From: Deltaproteobacteria bacterium
GTDB lineage: Bacteria > Desulfobacterota > Syntrophobacteria > Syntrophobacterales > Thermodesulforhabdaceae
DNA length: 46,048 bases
Assembly: GCA_019309115.1 (NCBI GenBank)
Contig: JAFDGW010000035.1
Span: 1-46,048, forward strand
Direction: 5' to 3'
In this document: positions 34,343 to 44,640 of the stretch, one piece after another
How the letters are laid out: every line of letters begins with the position of its first letter
How positions within the stretch are numbered: the first letter of the stretch is position 1
Notes under the pieces: generated by a model
Told to the model about the DNA's origin: nothing
Seen by the model: only the letters and a program-made list of their open reading frames with translations
Database searches by the model: none
Translations under genes and position numbers: made by a program

Positions 34343-35545
34343 ATGAAGGTAAACAAGATAGTACTTGCCTATTCTGGAGGGCTGGACACTTCGATAATTC
34401 TAAAATGGCTCAAAGAAACTTACCAATGCGATGTTATTGCCTATGTGGCGGACATTGGTCAGGGTGAGGAACTGCAAGGACTTGAGGAAAAGGCTCTGAA
34501 GACGGGAGCCAGTAAAGTTCGTATAGAAGATCTGAAGGAGGAATTTGTCAGGGATTTTGTTTTTCCCATGTTCCGGGCCAATGCCATTTACGAAGGGCAG
34601 TACCTTCTAGGCACATCTATCGCCCGTCCTTTGATTGCCAAGCGCCAGATTGAGATAGCCCACGAGGAATATGCAGATGCTGTGAGCCATGGTGCTACCG
34701 GGAAGGGAAACGACCAGGTTCGATTTGAGCTTACTTATATGGCATTGGATCCGAACATAAAAATCATTGCTCCGTGGAGGGAGTGGGATTTTCAATCCAG
34801 GAGCGAGCTTTTGGAGTTTGCCAGACAACACGGAATTCCTGTCCCGGTTACGAAAGAGAAACCTTACAGTTCGGATAGAAATCTGCTCCATATCAGCTAC
34901 GAAGGAGGAATACTCGAAGACCCCTGGGCGGAACCGCCCGAAGACATGTTCACTCTTACGGTCAGCCCGGAGCGTGCACCTAACGAACCTGAAGTAATAA
35001 CGATAGACTTTGAGAAAGGCGATCCCGTGGCGGTGAACGGTGAACGGTTGACCCCAGCGGCGCTGCTCGGAAAGCTAAACGAACTGGGTGGGAAACACGG
35101 CATCGGCAGGGTGGACATTGTGGAAAACCGCTTCGTAGGGATGAAGTCTCGAGGGGTTTACGAAACGCCAGGTGGGACAATTCTCAGGGCTGCCCACCGA
35201 GCCCTAGAATCCATCACCATGGACAGGGAAGTAATGCATCTGCGGGATTCGCTTATGCCCCAGTATGCACGTCTTATCTACAACGGATTCTGGTTCTCAC
35301 CCGAGAGAGAACTCTTGCAAAAAATGATAGACTCCTCGCAGGAATGCGTGACAGGTACGGTCAGGCTAAAGTTGTACAAGGGAAACATTATTGTTCTTGG
35401 CAGAAAGTCGGAGTATTCTCTCTATCAGCCCAGCTTTGCCACCTTTGAAGAAGATCGGGTTTACGACCAGCGTGATGCGACAGGGTTTATTAGATTGCAG
35501 GGGCTAAGGTTAAAAATTGCGTCCATGCTCAGGAACCGGGAGTAA
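34343..35545 (+). CDS. argG: Argininosuccinate synthase
   Basis: A 400-residue ATP-dependent ligase joining citrulline and aspartate. The PP-loop is [16 protein letters not shown], then [15 protein letters not shown] and [11 protein letters not shown]. It has the usual length. GAGGAGA at 34327-34333 places the start at the ATG at 34343. An in-frame ATG at 34325 lies before that site. The upstream 145-bp gap has no clear hairpin or promoter that I could define. Confidence 0.96.
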   Translation: MKVNKIVLAYSGGLDTSIILKWLKETYQCDVIAYVADIGQGEELQGLEEKALKTGASKVRIEDLKEEFVRDFVFPMFRANAIYEGQYLLGTSIARPLIAKRQIEIAHEEYADAVSHGATGKGNDQVRFELTYMALDPNIKIIAPWREWDFQSRSELLEFARQHGIPVPVTKEKPYSSDRNLLHISYEGGILEDPWAEPPEDMFTLTVSPERAPNEPEVITIDFEKGDPVAVNGERLTPAALLGKLNELGGKHGIGRVDIVENRFVGMKSRGVYETPGGTILRAAHRALESITMDREVMHLRDSLMPQYARLIYNGFWFSPERELLQKMIDSSQECVTGTVRLKLYKGNIIVLGRKSEYSLYQPSFATFEEDRVYDQRDATGFIRLQGLRLKIASMLRNRE

Positions 35546-35552
35546 GAACGGA

Positions 35553-36965
35553 ATGAAGGAGAAGCCGTGGCAAGGGCGTTTTGAGAAGGCGACTCACGAA
35601 GAAGTAGAAAAATACACAGAGTCCTTGAGCTTCGACAGGAGGCTTTATCGGTACGACATCGAAGGTAGCATGGCCCATTGTCGTATGCTTGCGGAATGCG
35701 GCATCATCCCTCAGGACGATGCGGAAAGGATAATTGGAGCGCTTGTTGAAATCAGGCAGGAAATAGAAGAAGGTCGATTCGTATTTGACCCTTCCTTTGA
35801 AGACATACACATGGCCATTGAACATGCTCTCATCAAAAAGGTTGGTGATATCGGGGGCAAGCTGCACACGGCAAGAAGTCGTAATGACCAAGTATGTCTG
35901 GACATTCGGCTGTATCTCAGAGATGTCATCGGAACTGTCCGAAAGGGATTGGCCGATCTTATGGCGGTCATTCTGGATCTTGCAGAAAAATATACCGATG
36001 TCATCATGCCCGGTTTCACACATCTTCAGCATGCTCAGCCCGTTAGCCTCAGTCATCATCTTATGGCTTACTTTGAAATGTTCCGTCGGGACGAAGAGCG
36101 TTTTTCAGACTGTCTGAAACGCGTCAACATTCTTCCATTGGGAAGTGCAGCCCTGGCGGGAACTACTTTTCCCATAAACATGGAACTTACAGCGCACTAT
36201 CTCGGCTTTGACCGTGTGACTAGGAACAGCATGGACGCGGTAAGCGACAGGGATTTTCTGGTGGAATTCCTCTCTGCGTCGGCGATAACGATGATGCATA
36301 TAAGTCGCATGGCTGAAGAGCTGGTGTTGTGGTCTTCGCCTGAGTTCGGATTCATCGAAATAAGCGATGCTTTCTGTACCGGATCGAGTATAATGCCTCA
36401 GAAGAAAAATCCTGATGTGGCCGAGTTAATGAGGGGGAAAACTGGTAGGGTTTATGGTAACTTGGTTGCTCTTTTGACGGTTATCAAGGGGTTGCCCCTT
36501 ACTTACAATCGCGATCTTCAGGAAGACAAAGAACCTGTGTTCGATACGGCTGATACCTTGATAAGCACACTGCGGGTTTTAACGACTATGTTGCCAGAGA
36601 TTGAGTTTAATGAGGAGCGCCTTTCTGAGGTTCTCGATGATGGATGGGTACTTGCCACAGAACTAGCCGATTATCTCGTTTCCAAAGGCCTTCCTTTCAG
36701 AAAGGCCCATCACGTCGTCGGCAAAATTGTAGGGCGGTGCGTTAAGGAGGGTAAAAAACTTACAGATTGCACACTGGATGAGCTGAAAGGTTTTGACGAG
36801 CACTTTGGAGAGGATGTTTTTAATGTTTTGGATGTCAGAAAGGCTGTAGAAAGGCGAAGGTCTGCAGGAGGAACAGCATTTTCCAGGGTAATTGAGGCGG
36901 TGAAGGAAGGCAGGGAGCATGTCAGAAGATTAAGGGAAAGCCTGTCGGGGGATGGAAGAAGATGA
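35553..36965 (+). CDS. argH: Argininosuccinate lyase
   Basis: A 470-residue fumarase/aspartase-superfamily enzyme that releases fumarate to give arginine. The N-terminal KPWQGRFEKATHEEVEKYTE, the HTARSRNDQV segment, TVIKGLPLTYNRDLQEDKE and the signature GSSIMPQKKNPDVAELMRGK are all present. The ATG at 35553, 8 bases after the argG stop, is preferred. The four-base overlap with the next lipoprotein gene suggests that gene belongs to the operon. Confidence 0.96.
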   Translation: MKEKPWQGRFEKATHEEVEKYTESLSFDRRLYRYDIEGSMAHCRMLAECGIIPQDDAERIIGALVEIRQEIEEGRFVFDPSFEDIHMAIEHALIKKVGDIGGKLHTARSRNDQVCLDIRLYLRDVIGTVRKGLADLMAVILDLAEKYTDVIMPGFTHLQHAQPVSLSHHLMAYFEMFRRDEERFSDCLKRVNILPLGSAALAGTTFPINMELTAHYLGFDRVTRNSMDAVSDRDFLVEFLSASAITMMHISRMAEELVLWSSPEFGFIEISDAFCTGSSIMPQKKNPDVAELMRGKTGRVYGNLVALLTVIKGLPLTYNRDLQEDKEPVFDTADTLISTLRVLTTMLPEIEFNEERLSEVLDDGWVLATELADYLVSKGLPFRKAHHVVGKIVGRCVKEGKKLTDCTLDELKGFDEHFGEDVFNVLDVRKAVERRRSAGGTAFSRVIEAVKEGREHVRRLRESLSGDGRR

Positions 36966-38014
36966 GCAGGGTTCCAGTTTGGTGTTTTAGCGCAATTTTC
37001 ATCCTGATCGGGTTTGTGTCGTGTGGGAAGAAAACACTGCCGGTACCCGAATTGAAGAGTACATACCATGTTCCAGAAGCCATTATAGAAAAAGCGGAAT
37101 ATCGTCCGGATGGCCTTTATCTGAAGTGGAAGGTTTCCAAGGAGCAGAAGGGGTTTTGTTTTGTCGTTGAAAAGGTAGAGATTCCCTGGAAGGGTTTGAG
37201 TTGTATTGATTGTCCGGAACTTCCCTGGGAGCAATCGAAGTGTGTGGATCCGGCCTTTCCTGAACCTGCCGTTCGAATCGGGGATTGGCTGATCTGGAAA
37301 GACGATAGGGTGATGGTGGGGCATGCCTACAGATTTCGCTTGGTAGTTTTTGATCTCACGAAGCGACGACCTGTAAAGTATGGACAGCCTTATGATGTGA
37401 GGATTCCATCCACTCCACCGAATGTCGTTAAGGGAGATGTGAAGGCGGGAAAAGAAGGTATTTTGATAACATGGTTCATTCCATCTGGAGCAAAAGATGC
37501 AATAAAGAAAAGACTCAGGTTCCGTGTGGAACGCATGGCCGATGGAGATACGGGCTGGACGAGGTTAGACGGAGCTGGCTGTACCGATTCAAGCTATCTC
37601 GACGGGGAAGTAACACCTGGGAAATTGTACACTTATAGGGTTACTCCATATTACACGATCGCTTCATTGGAGGTTTACGGCAAACCTTTCGTTGTGGGGA
37701 AGGCCAGAGCTCAAGACACTGTCCTGCCGCCTCCGCCGAAAACGGTTTGGGTCGTTCCCGGCAAAAAAGGACTTGAAGTACACTGGCTCGAGGTTACCGT
37801 ACCCGTCGGAGGTTACCACGTTTACCGCAAAGAAAGCGAAGGCACGATAGTAAGATTAACTCAGAAACCGATAATGCACCCACCTTTTGTAGATACCAAT
37901 GTTAAGTGGAACAAGGTTTATTCTTACGCCGTTACTTCGCTGTCGCCTAATCCGCCTCATAGAGAGGGGTTGGCATCGTCTTGGGTCGAAATCCGTAACG
38001 TCTTTTTCAAGTAA
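36962..38014 (+). CDS. Lipoprotein with LptM-like N-terminus and fibronectin type III-like repeats
   Basis: A 350-residue envelope lipoprotein. The signal ends in the lipobox FVSC, and the first mature residues, CGKKTLPVPE, resemble the CGxKGPLxxP start of LptM-like lipoproteins, which often precede lysA/dapF. Two or three beta-sandwich modules follow, with fibronectin type III-like features: GLYLKWKVSKEQKG, YRFRLVVFD, TYRVTPYYT, LEVHWLEVTVPVGGYHVYRK and YSYAVTSLSPNPP. Such modules bind partners outside the cytoplasm. It sits between argH and lysA, so its place in this biosynthetic cluster follows the LptM-lysA neighbourhood seen elsewhere. No catalytic residues are apparent. Confidence 0.78.
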   Translation: MSRVPVWCFSAIFILIGFVSCGKKTLPVPELKSTYHVPEAIIEKAEYRPDGLYLKWKVSKEQKGFCFVVEKVEIPWKGLSCIDCPELPWEQSKCVDPAFPEPAVRIGDWLIWKDDRVMVGHAYRFRLVVFDLTKRRPVKYGQPYDVRIPSTPPNVVKGDVKAGKEGILITWFIPSGAKDAIKKRLRFRVERMADGDTGWTRLDGAGCTDSSYLDGEVTPGKLYTYRVTPYYTIASLEVYGKPFVVGKARAQDTVLPPPPKTVWVVPGKKGLEVHWLEVTVPVGGYHVYRKESEGTIVRLTQKPIMHPPFVDTNVKWNKVYSYAVTSLSPNPPHREGLASSWVEIRNVFFK

Positions 38015-38127
38015 TATCGACAAGACAATGGGGTGATCGTTTCGCAGTGGTGGATAGTGTATTGTTTTATTGCCGGACGTTCAGTTGACTGACATTGTGT
38101 AGGACTATTAGGTCAGGAGAAATAAAC

Positions 38128-39381
38128 ATGCATCATTTTTTTTACAAAGATGGAGAGCTTTTTTGTGAAGATGTGTCATTGAAGAAAATAGCTTCTGAAG
38201 TTGGAACGCCCTGTTACATTTACAGCCATGCCACGTTGACCCATCATTTTCGAGTTTTTGATGGCTCATTTGATGCAGTACCGCACATTATCTGCTTCGC
38301 CGTGAAAGCGAATTCCAACATTGGTGTGCTGCATGTACTCGGGAAACTTGGTGCCGGGGCGGATATCGTGTCAGGAGGTGAGCTCTATCGTGCAAGAAAA
38401 GCGGGCATTCCAGCCGATAGGATTGTCTATTCCGGGGTAGGTAAAACCATAGAAGAAATTGACTACGCTCTCGGTGAAGGAATCCTAATGTTCAATATTG
38501 AATCTTCTCAAGAGCTTAAAGTCATAAACGAGCGGGCTGGTGCTCTTGGGACGAAGGCTCCTATTGCCATCAGAGTCAATCCCGATGTTGATCCTCGGAC
38601 GCATCCTTACATTTCCACGGGCATGAAAAAGAACAAATTTGGAATAGATGTGGATTTGGCCCTTGAGGAATACAGGCGGGCTATGGAGCTCGAGCATGTG
38701 GAAATTGTCGGAGTTGATTGTCACATAGGAAGTCAGCTTACGGAATTGCCTCCCTTTGTGGATGCGTTGCGGCGATTAAAGGTTCTTATAGAAAGGTTGC
38801 ATGATATCGGAATATCTATTCGTTATTTGGATCTTGGCGGTGGTCTGGGCATACCCTACTCAGACGAAAAACCACCGCATCCAAGCGAATACGCCGAAGC
38901 TCTGCTACATGAATTGAAAGGTGTTCCTTATACACTGATTTTCGAACCTGGTAGAGTTATTGCTGGAAATGCCGGCATATTGCTTACAAGAATTCTTTAC
39001 ATCAAAGAGACGCCGCTAAAGAAGTTTTTGATAGTTGATGCAGCGATGAATGATCTTATAAGGCCAAGCCTTTACGGGGCTTATCACCACATTCAACCGG
39101 TTGAGATTGACGGTAGTCGGGGCGAAGAGATCGTGGACATAGTTGGGCCGATATGTGAGACCAGCGATTTTCTTGCACGAGACAGGAAGTTGCAAAAGTG
39201 TAATTCCGGCGAGTATCTGGCGGTGATGAGTGCCGGTGCTTATGGTTTCACGATGTCTTCCAACTACAATTCAAGGCCCAGGGCCGCTGAAGTGCTTGTG
39301 AAAGGGGACAAGTATGAGGTTGTTAGGCAGCGGGAAAGCTGGGAAGATCTGGTTCGGCTTGAGCGAATTCCAACATTCTAA
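38128..39381 (+). CDS. lysA: Diaminopimelate decarboxylase
   Basis: A 417-residue alanine-racemase-fold PLP enzyme making lysine from meso-diaminopimelate. The PLP lysine is in CFAVKANSN. Other marks are VSGGELYRARKAG, GVDCHIGSQL, YLDLGGGLGIPY, EPGRVIAGNAG, GPICETSDFL and AGAYGFTMSSNYNSRPRAAEV. AGGAGA at 38115-38120 supports the ATG at 38128. It begins the lysA-dapF-dapA-dapB-dapL block. A 113-bp spacer without a clear element precedes it. Confidence 0.96.
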   Translation: MHHFFYKDGELFCEDVSLKKIASEVGTPCYIYSHATLTHHFRVFDGSFDAVPHIICFAVKANSNIGVLHVLGKLGAGADIVSGGELYRARKAGIPADRIVYSGVGKTIEEIDYALGEGILMFNIESSQELKVINERAGALGTKAPIAIRVNPDVDPRTHPYISTGMKKNKFGIDVDLALEEYRRAMELEHVEIVGVDCHIGSQLTELPPFVDALRRLKVLIERLHDIGISIRYLDLGGGLGIPYSDEKPPHPSEYAEALLHELKGVPYTLIFEPGRVIAGNAGILLTRILYIKETPLKKFLIVDAAMNDLIRPSLYGAYHHIQPVEIDGSRGEEIVDIVGPICETSDFLARDRKLQKCNSGEYLAVMSAGAYGFTMSSNYNSRPRAAEVLVKGDKYEVVRQRESWEDLVRLERIPTF

Positions 39382-39392
39382 GGGCGGGGGAA

Positions 39393-40253
39393 ATGTTTAT
39401 GGGAGAATTTATACCGTTTTTCAAGATGACCGGAAGTGGTAATGATTTCATAATCATTGATAATCGTACGGGTATAGTGGCGCCAGAGCAGGGTGCAGAA
39501 CTGGCAAAAATGGCTTGCAGAAGGAAGTTATCCGTCGGAGCTGATGGGCTGATATTGATAGAGGGCGATCCCGAGGTTGATTTCCGCTGGAATTTTTACA
39601 ATTCTGATGGCAGTGTAGCAGAAATGTGCGGCAATGGGGCTCGTTGTGCTGCTCGCTTTTGTTACCTTACCGGGATCGTTAAGAGTAAAGAAATGGTTTT
39701 TCGAACCATGGCCGGGTTAATTCGAGCAGAAGTCATAGATGAGCGTGTCAGGGTTCAGATACCGGGCGTGGGAGGTGTTAAACTCGGCATAAACCTGGGT
39801 ATTGGACCAGGTGAGCTCCACTTTGCCAATACCGGTGTGCCTCATGTTGTTTTCTTCTTACCCGATGAAAAAGCGCTAAACGATATTGATGTGGTAAGTA
39901 TAGGTCGTGCTATCAGGTTTCATGAATATTTTCAACCTGCTGGAACTAATGTGAATTTCGCATGTGTTAAAGGCATACATGATGTTGTTGTTCGGACCTA
40001 CGAACGTGGAGTTGAGGATGAGACGCTTGCTTGCGGAACGGGAAGTATTGCTGCGGCGATTTTGAGTTGCGCGACTGGCAAGGCGAAACCGCCTGTTAGA
40101 GTGAAAACCCGTGGTGGTGAAGTGTTAGCGGTTTATTTTGATGTATCTCGTGATAATGATGATGATGAAGTTAGGTTTCGAGATGTTTATCTTGAGGGTC
40201 CTGCCCTAGTCGTGTATGAGGGCAGGATGTGGATGGAAACGGTTAAAGCCTGA
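39393..40253 (+). CDS. dapF: Diaminopimelate epimerase
   Basis: A 286-residue epimerase converting LL- to meso-diaminopimelate. The two catalytic cysteines lie in MCGNGARCAARF and ETLACGTGSIAAA. KMTGSGNDFIIIDN and AGTNVNFACV also match. The ATG at 39393 and one at 39399 are both possible. It lies 11 bases after lysA and 12 before dapA. Confidence 0.95.
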   Translation: MFMGEFIPFFKMTGSGNDFIIIDNRTGIVAPEQGAELAKMACRRKLSVGADGLILIEGDPEVDFRWNFYNSDGSVAEMCGNGARCAARFCYLTGIVKSKEMVFRTMAGLIRAEVIDERVRVQIPGVGGVKLGINLGIGPGELHFANTGVPHVVFFLPDEKALNDIDVVSIGRAIRFHEYFQPAGTNVNFACVKGIHDVVVRTYERGVEDETLACGTGSIAAAILSCATGKAKPPVRVKTRGGEVLAVYFDVSRDNDDDEVRFRDVYLEGPALVVYEGRMWMETVKA

Positions 40254-40265
40254 GAGGAGAAGGTG

Positions 40266-41141
40266 ATGTTTAAAGGGGCTTTTGTTGCGATAGTTACACC
40301 TTTTAAGGATGGGAAGGTTGACGAGGAAAGTTTGAGAAAACTCATTGATTTTCAGATAGAGCAGGGAACTCATGGCATAGTGCCTTGTGGCACTACTGGT
40401 GAATCCGCCACGTTGTCCTTTGAAGAACACGAACGTGTGGTTGAAGTCACCGTTGAACATGTGAACAAAAGGGTTCCGGTAATAGCCGGTACGGGCTCGA
40501 ACAACACGGAAGAAGCTATACGCCTTACGAAACATGCGCAAAAGGTTGGAGCCGATGGCGCTTTGATGATTTCGCCCTACTATAACAAGCCAACTCAGGA
40601 AGGCCTCTACAGACACTTTGAAAAAGTGGCTGCTTCCGCTGATATACCCATTATCGTGTACAACATTCCGGGAAGAACGGCAGTGAATATGGAACCTTCG
40701 ACCATCGAGCGGCTTTCAAAAATAGAAAACATTGTTGGGATAAAAGAAGCTGCTGGATCGATAAAGCAGGTGATGGAAATTATCGCACGGTGTGGGGACG
40801 ATTTTGCCGTTCTCTCCGGCGAAGATTACATCACATTTCCGCTTTTAGCCCTCGGAGGTAAGGGAGTTATATCGGTTGTTTCCAACGTAGCTCCGAAGGA
40901 CATGGCAACCATGTGCGATCTTGCACTGGCGGGAAAGCTTGAGGAAGCCCGCGACCTTCACTATAAGCTACTCCCTCTGTGCAATATCCTATTTTGCGAA
41001 ACTAATCCCGTTCCAGTGAAGGCTGCTCTTGCCATGATGGGCAAGATCTCAAGCGATGAAGTGAGGCTTCCGCTTGTTCCACTATCGGATACAAACAGAG
41101 AAAAATTGCGGGGTGTTCTCAAGGACTATGGCCTGATTTAA
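40266..41141 (+). CDS. dapA: 4-Hydroxy-tetrahydrodipicolinate synthase
   Basis: A 291-residue TIM-barrel class-I aldolase condensing pyruvate and aspartate semialdehyde. Marks are FVAIVTPFKDGKVD, VPCGTTGESATLSFEEH, the Tyr in SPYYNKPTQEGLYRHF, YNIPGRTAVNM and the Schiff-base lysine in GIKEAAGSIKQV. AGGAGA precedes the ATG at 40266. A GTG directly before it (40263) is a less likely start. Confidence 0.97.
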   Translation: MFKGAFVAIVTPFKDGKVDEESLRKLIDFQIEQGTHGIVPCGTTGESATLSFEEHERVVEVTVEHVNKRVPVIAGTGSNNTEEAIRLTKHAQKVGADGALMISPYYNKPTQEGLYRHFEKVAASADIPIIVYNIPGRTAVNMEPSTIERLSKIENIVGIKEAAGSIKQVMEIIARCGDDFAVLSGEDYITFPLLALGGKGVISVVSNVAPKDMATMCDLALAGKLEEARDLHYKLLPLCNILFCETNPVPVKAALAMMGKISSDEVRLPLVPLSDTNREKLRGVLKDYGLI

Positions 41142-41154
41142 CCGGAGGACGGAA

Positions 41155-41958
41155 ATGATAAAGGTCGGAGTTGCCGGCATAGCCGGTCGCATGGGAAGTC
41201 GTATTGCCCAACTAGTTTGCGAAGCACCTGATATGGTGCTCGAGGGTGGCTGGGAGCGGCCGGAGCACGAAGCGGTGGGAAATCCGGTTCGACGATTTGT
41301 GCCCGGCTTTGATGGGGACATTTTGGTGGCACCAGGGATAGAAGATGTCATTACCGCCGTGGATGTGGTCGTAGATTTCACAGCGCCGGAAGCCTCACTG
41401 CATCATGCCGAAGTTTGCAAAAGACACGGGAAACCTGTGGTGGTAGGGACCACGGGCTTTTCGAAAGAGCAGTGTGAAACTTTGATTCAGTATGCTTCCG
41501 ACATTCCGATAATTCTTGCACCCAACATGAGTGTTGGCGTGAACGTCCTTTTTAAACTGGTAGAATTTACGGCAAAGTTGCTCGGTGATGACTTTGATGT
41601 GGAAATCGTTGAAGCACATCACCGCTACAAAAAGGATGCACCAAGCGGAACGGCAATAAAACTGGGTCAGGTGATTGCAGCAGCTTTGGGTAGGGATTTT
41701 GATAAGGTTGCTGTTTATGAAAGAAGGGGGTTTACCGGGGAGCGGACCAGACAAGAAATTGGCATGCAAACCCTTCGAGGTGGGGACATTGTTGGTGAGC
41801 ACACCATTTTATTTGCAGGGCTGGGCGAGCGGATTGAGATAACTCATCGAGCTCATAGCCGTGATACCTTTGCACGAGGAGCTATTCGAGCAGTTCGATG
41901 GATTGTTGATCGTGACGCCGGACTTTATGATATGCACGACGTTCTGGGATTGAAGTGA
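41155..41958 (+). CDS. dapB: 4-Hydroxy-tetrahydrodipicolinate reductase
   Basis: A 267-residue NAD(P)H-dependent reductase. The Rossmann motif is [13 protein letters not shown], followed by [32 protein letters not shown] and the substrate motif [15 protein letters not shown]. Length is typical. CGGAGGA is just before the ATG at 41155, and the dapL start lies 17 bases after the stop. Confidence 0.97.
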   Translation: MIKVGVAGIAGRMGSRIAQLVCEAPDMVLEGGWERPEHEAVGNPVRRFVPGFDGDILVAPGIEDVITAVDVVVDFTAPEASLHHAEVCKRHGKPVVVGTTGFSKEQCETLIQYASDIPIILAPNMSVGVNVLFKLVEFTAKLLGDDFDVEIVEAHHRYKKDAPSGTAIKLGQVIAAALGRDFDKVAVYERRGFTGERTRQEIGMQTLRGGDIVGEHTILFAGLGERIEITHRAHSRDTFARGAIRAVRWIVDRDAGLYDMHDVLGLK

Positions 41959-41975
41959 AGGGGAGGGAGCGGATA

Positions 41976-43142
41976 ATGAACATTGAAGTTTCCGAACGAC
42001 TGAAGGCACTGCCACCGTATCTGTTTAGAGAACTGGACAGGCTACGTGATGAGGTTAAAGCCAGTGGAGTTGATATAATTGACTTTGGGGTTGGGGATCC
42101 CGATCTGCCGACGCCGCGCCACATTGTTGAGGCTATTAAAAAGGCGGTAGAGAATCCATCTACTCATAGGTATCCGTCCTATTCAGGTATGAACGACTTT
42201 AGAGACGCCGTAGCTCGTTGGTATGAACGAAGGTTCGGTGTAAAACTTGATCCGCCAACTGAAGTCATAACCCTGATAGGTTCCAAAGAAGGGATTGCTC
42301 ACATACCTCTGGCGTTTCTTAATCCGGGAGATGTCAGCCTAGTGCCATCACCAGCCTATCCCGTTTATCATACGGGCACTATTCTGGCGAGTGGAATATC
42401 GTACTTTATGCCACTCGAGAAAAAAAACGGTTTTCTGCCTAATCTGAATGCGATTCCTGAAGATGTGGCTCAGAAAGCTAAGCTAATGTTCTTAAATTAT
42501 CCAAATAATCCCACAAGCGCTGTTGCTGACAGAGAGTTTTTTGAAAAGGTAGTAGCCTTTGCAAAGAAATACGATGTAATTGTGTGTCACGATGCCGCTT
42601 ATTCTGAGCTGGCTTTTGACGGTTACAAACCCATGAGTTTCATGGAAGTTGACGGTGCAAAAGAGATAGGCATAGAATTTCATTCCCTTTCGAAGACCTA
42701 CAATATGACAGGTTGGCGGCTTGGATTTGCTGTGGGGAATGCAGAAGTGGTGAGGGCTCTTGGACAGGTAAAGAGCAACGTTGATTCAGGAGCTTTTAAT
42801 GCGGTTCAGATTGCCGGTATTGCAGCCCTTGAGGGGAATCAGGATTGCGTTGTTGAAATGTGTCGAATTTATCAGGAAAGACGTGATATTTTGGTCGCAG
42901 GGCTCAGGGAAGTGGGATTAAACCCGCAGATTCCAAAAGCGACCTTTTATGTTTGGTGCCCGGTGCCGGATGGTATGAGTTCAACGGAATTTTCCATGCG
43001 GTTGCTGAAGGAAGCCGGAATAGTTGTCACTCCGGGAAATGGTTTCGGTGATCCCGGTGAAGGCTATGTCCGTTTTGCACTGACGGTGTCGAAAGAACGA
43101 ACTGAAGAAGCCATTGAGCGAATGAAAAAGCTTATTTCTTAG
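41976..43142 (+). CDS. dapL: LL-diaminopimelate aminotransferase
   Basis: A 388-residue fold-type I aminotransferase. Marks include [53 protein letters not shown] and the PLP lysine in [18 protein letters not shown]. In this setting it should convert tetrahydrodipicolinate directly to LL-diaminopimelate, bypassing acyl intermediates. This would explain why dapC/D/E are absent from the block. I use the ATG at 41976 with GGGAGGGAG upstream. Its family also includes alanine and valine transaminases, so the assignment rests partly on context. Confidence 0.9.
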   Translation: MNIEVSERLKALPPYLFRELDRLRDEVKASGVDIIDFGVGDPDLPTPRHIVEAIKKAVENPSTHRYPSYSGMNDFRDAVARWYERRFGVKLDPPTEVITLIGSKEGIAHIPLAFLNPGDVSLVPSPAYPVYHTGTILASGISYFMPLEKKNGFLPNLNAIPEDVAQKAKLMFLNYPNNPTSAVADREFFEKVVAFAKKYDVIVCHDAAYSELAFDGYKPMSFMEVDGAKEIGIEFHSLSKTYNMTGWRLGFAVGNAEVVRALGQVKSNVDSGAFNAVQIAGIAALEGNQDCVVEMCRIYQERRDILVAGLREVGLNPQIPKATFYVWCPVPDGMSSTEFSMRLLKEAGIVVTPGNGFGDPGEGYVRFALTVSKERTEEAIERMKKLIS

Positions 43143-43173
43143 AATTTTGGAATACTTGTGGCTGTGGAAGTTG

Positions 43174-43671
43174 ATGAAGAAATTGGAGAATGTATTCTTA
43201 AGTATAGGTAGCAACTTGGGGAATGCTTTGAGAAACTGCGAGTCAGCAGTGCAACGCATTGCCGATGTTGAGCATTTTGAAGTGGTTGAGGTGTCACCCT
43301 GGTACAGGACTGAACCGGTAGGCTTTAAAAAGCAGCCATGGTTCGTGAACGGGGTGATTTGGGGTGTTACGAACCTTGAGCCAGTAAAACTTCTGGAAGC
43401 CATCCAGGCCGTAGAGAATTCAATGGGACGCGAAAGAACCATAAAATGGGGCCCTAGAACAATTGATATTGATATACTTTTTTATGGAAACAAGCGCGTT
43501 AACATGGAAAATCTGGTCATACCTCACCCTGAATTGCATAAGCGCAGATTTGTCTTGGTTCCGTTGTGCGATCTTGCGCCCCACTGGATTCATCCCGAAT
43601 TTGGTGTTTCCGTCAAGGAACTTCTTGCTGGAGTTTCTCCCGATGGGCAGGATCTTAAAAGGATAGAGTGA
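43174..43671 (+). CDS. folK: 2-Amino-4-hydroxy-6-hydroxymethyldihydropteridine pyrophosphokinase
   Basis: A 165-residue HPPK enzyme of folate synthesis. Marks are VFLSIGSNLGNALRNCESA, SPWYRTEPVGFKKQPWFVNGV, MGRERTIKWGPRTIDIDILFYG and the late VIPHPELHKRRFVLVPL. GGAAG just upstream supports the ATG at 43174, and the frame extends without similarity to 43147. It overlaps the next small gene by four bases. Confidence 0.95.
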   Translation: MKKLENVFLSIGSNLGNALRNCESAVQRIADVEHFEVVEVSPWYRTEPVGFKKQPWFVNGVIWGVTNLEPVKLLEAIQAVENSMGRERTIKWGPRTIDIDILFYGNKRVNMENLVIPHPELHKRRFVLVPLCDLAPHWIHPEFGVSVKELLAGVSPDGQDLKRIE

Positions 43672-43943
43672 AAATGATCAGGTTATTGGTTTATGTGTTC
43701 ATTGGTTATCTCATATATCGTTGGTGGAAAAAGGGGGTAGCGCGAAAGAGTGTTCAAGATAGGAAAGTTCCCCCTCGTGAAGAACTGGAGGGAGCGGAAC
43801 TTGTGCAGGACCCCCAGTGTGGGATTTATTTTGTCAAGGATAAGGCCGTAACGGCGAGGATTGATGGGGTTACCTATTACTTTTGCAGTGAAGATTGTAA
43901 AGAAGCCTTTATTAGGAAAAGATCAGGTTCGGAGGGAGCTTAG
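43668..43943 (+). CDS. Small membrane-anchored zinc-finger protein (PP0621/TRASH-like)
   Basis: A 91-residue protein with one N-terminal transmembrane helix (IRLLVYVFIGYLIYRWW), a basic linker and a C-terminal finger: C at QDPQCGIYF and two cysteines in YFCSEDCKEAF. This arrangement matches the PP0621 family and resembles the YHS/TRASH metal-binding fold. Function is unknown. The start may be GTG 43668, overlapping the folK stop, or ATG 43674. The transaldolase gene begins immediately after its stop. Confidence 0.75.
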   Translation: MKMIRLLVYVFIGYLIYRWWKKGVARKSVQDRKVPPREELEGAELVQDPQCGIYFVKDKAVTARIDGVTYYFCSEDCKEAFIRKRSGSEGA

Positions 43944-44600
43944 ATGAAGTTTTTTATTGATACTGCTAACATAGACGAGATCAAAGCGGCGCACGAGCTG
44001 GGTGTTCTTGATGGAGTTACCACAAACCCGACACTTATTGCAAAGGAAGGTGTAAGTAGTAGAGATGAATTTAAAAAGCACATAAAGGCAATTTGTGAGA
44101 TTGTGCAGGGGCCTGTTAGTGCTGAGGCGGTATCCAGCAAAGCTGAGGATCTCATAGAAGAGGCGCGCGAACTGTCAGAGATTGATCCTCATGTGGTCGT
44201 TAAGATTCCAATGACCCGTGAAGGGCTGAAGGCTGTTAAGGTTTTATCACAGGAGGGGATCCATACCAACGTAACCCTTGTTTTCTCACCTCTACAGGCT
44301 CTCCTTGCCGCCAAGGCCGGGGCAACTTACGTGAGTCCCTTTGTGGGCAGGCTTGATGATATATCTTCCGAAGGCATGGCGCTCGTTAAAGATGTGGTTG
44401 AAATATACGCTAATTACATGCTTGAGACGGAAATTATAGTTGCAAGCATTCGGAATCCCCTTCATGTGCTAGAGGCAGCACGATTGGGAGCAGATATTGC
44501 CACGATTCCATTCAAGGTGATAGAACAGATTTTAAAACATCCCTTGACGGACATAGGTATCGAAAAGTTTCTTTCAGATTGGCAAAAGGTTGCGATGTAG
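43944..44600 (+). CDS. fsa: Transaldolase/fructose-6-phosphate aldolase, small type
   Basis: A 218-residue class-I aldolase of the short TalC/FSA family. Marks are [28 protein letters not shown], the Schiff-base lysine K87 in [42 protein letters not shown] split across the barrel, and [10 protein letters not shown]-like [12 protein letters not shown]. Members are either transaldolases or fructose-6-phosphate aldolases, and this cannot be settled here. A canonical pentose-phosphate role fits. Confidence 0.92.
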   Translation: MKFFIDTANIDEIKAAHELGVLDGVTTNPTLIAKEGVSSRDEFKKHIKAICEIVQGPVSAEAVSSKAEDLIEEARELSEIDPHVVVKIPMTREGLKAVKVLSQEGIHTNVTLVFSPLQALLAAKAGATYVSPFVGRLDDISSEGMALVKDVVEIYANYMLETEIIVASIRNPLHVLEAARLGADIATIPFKVIEQILKHPLTDIGIEKFLSDWQKVAM

Positions 44601-44640
44601 AGATTATATGATGTGGTTTTGAAAGTGGAGGGTTAAAGGT

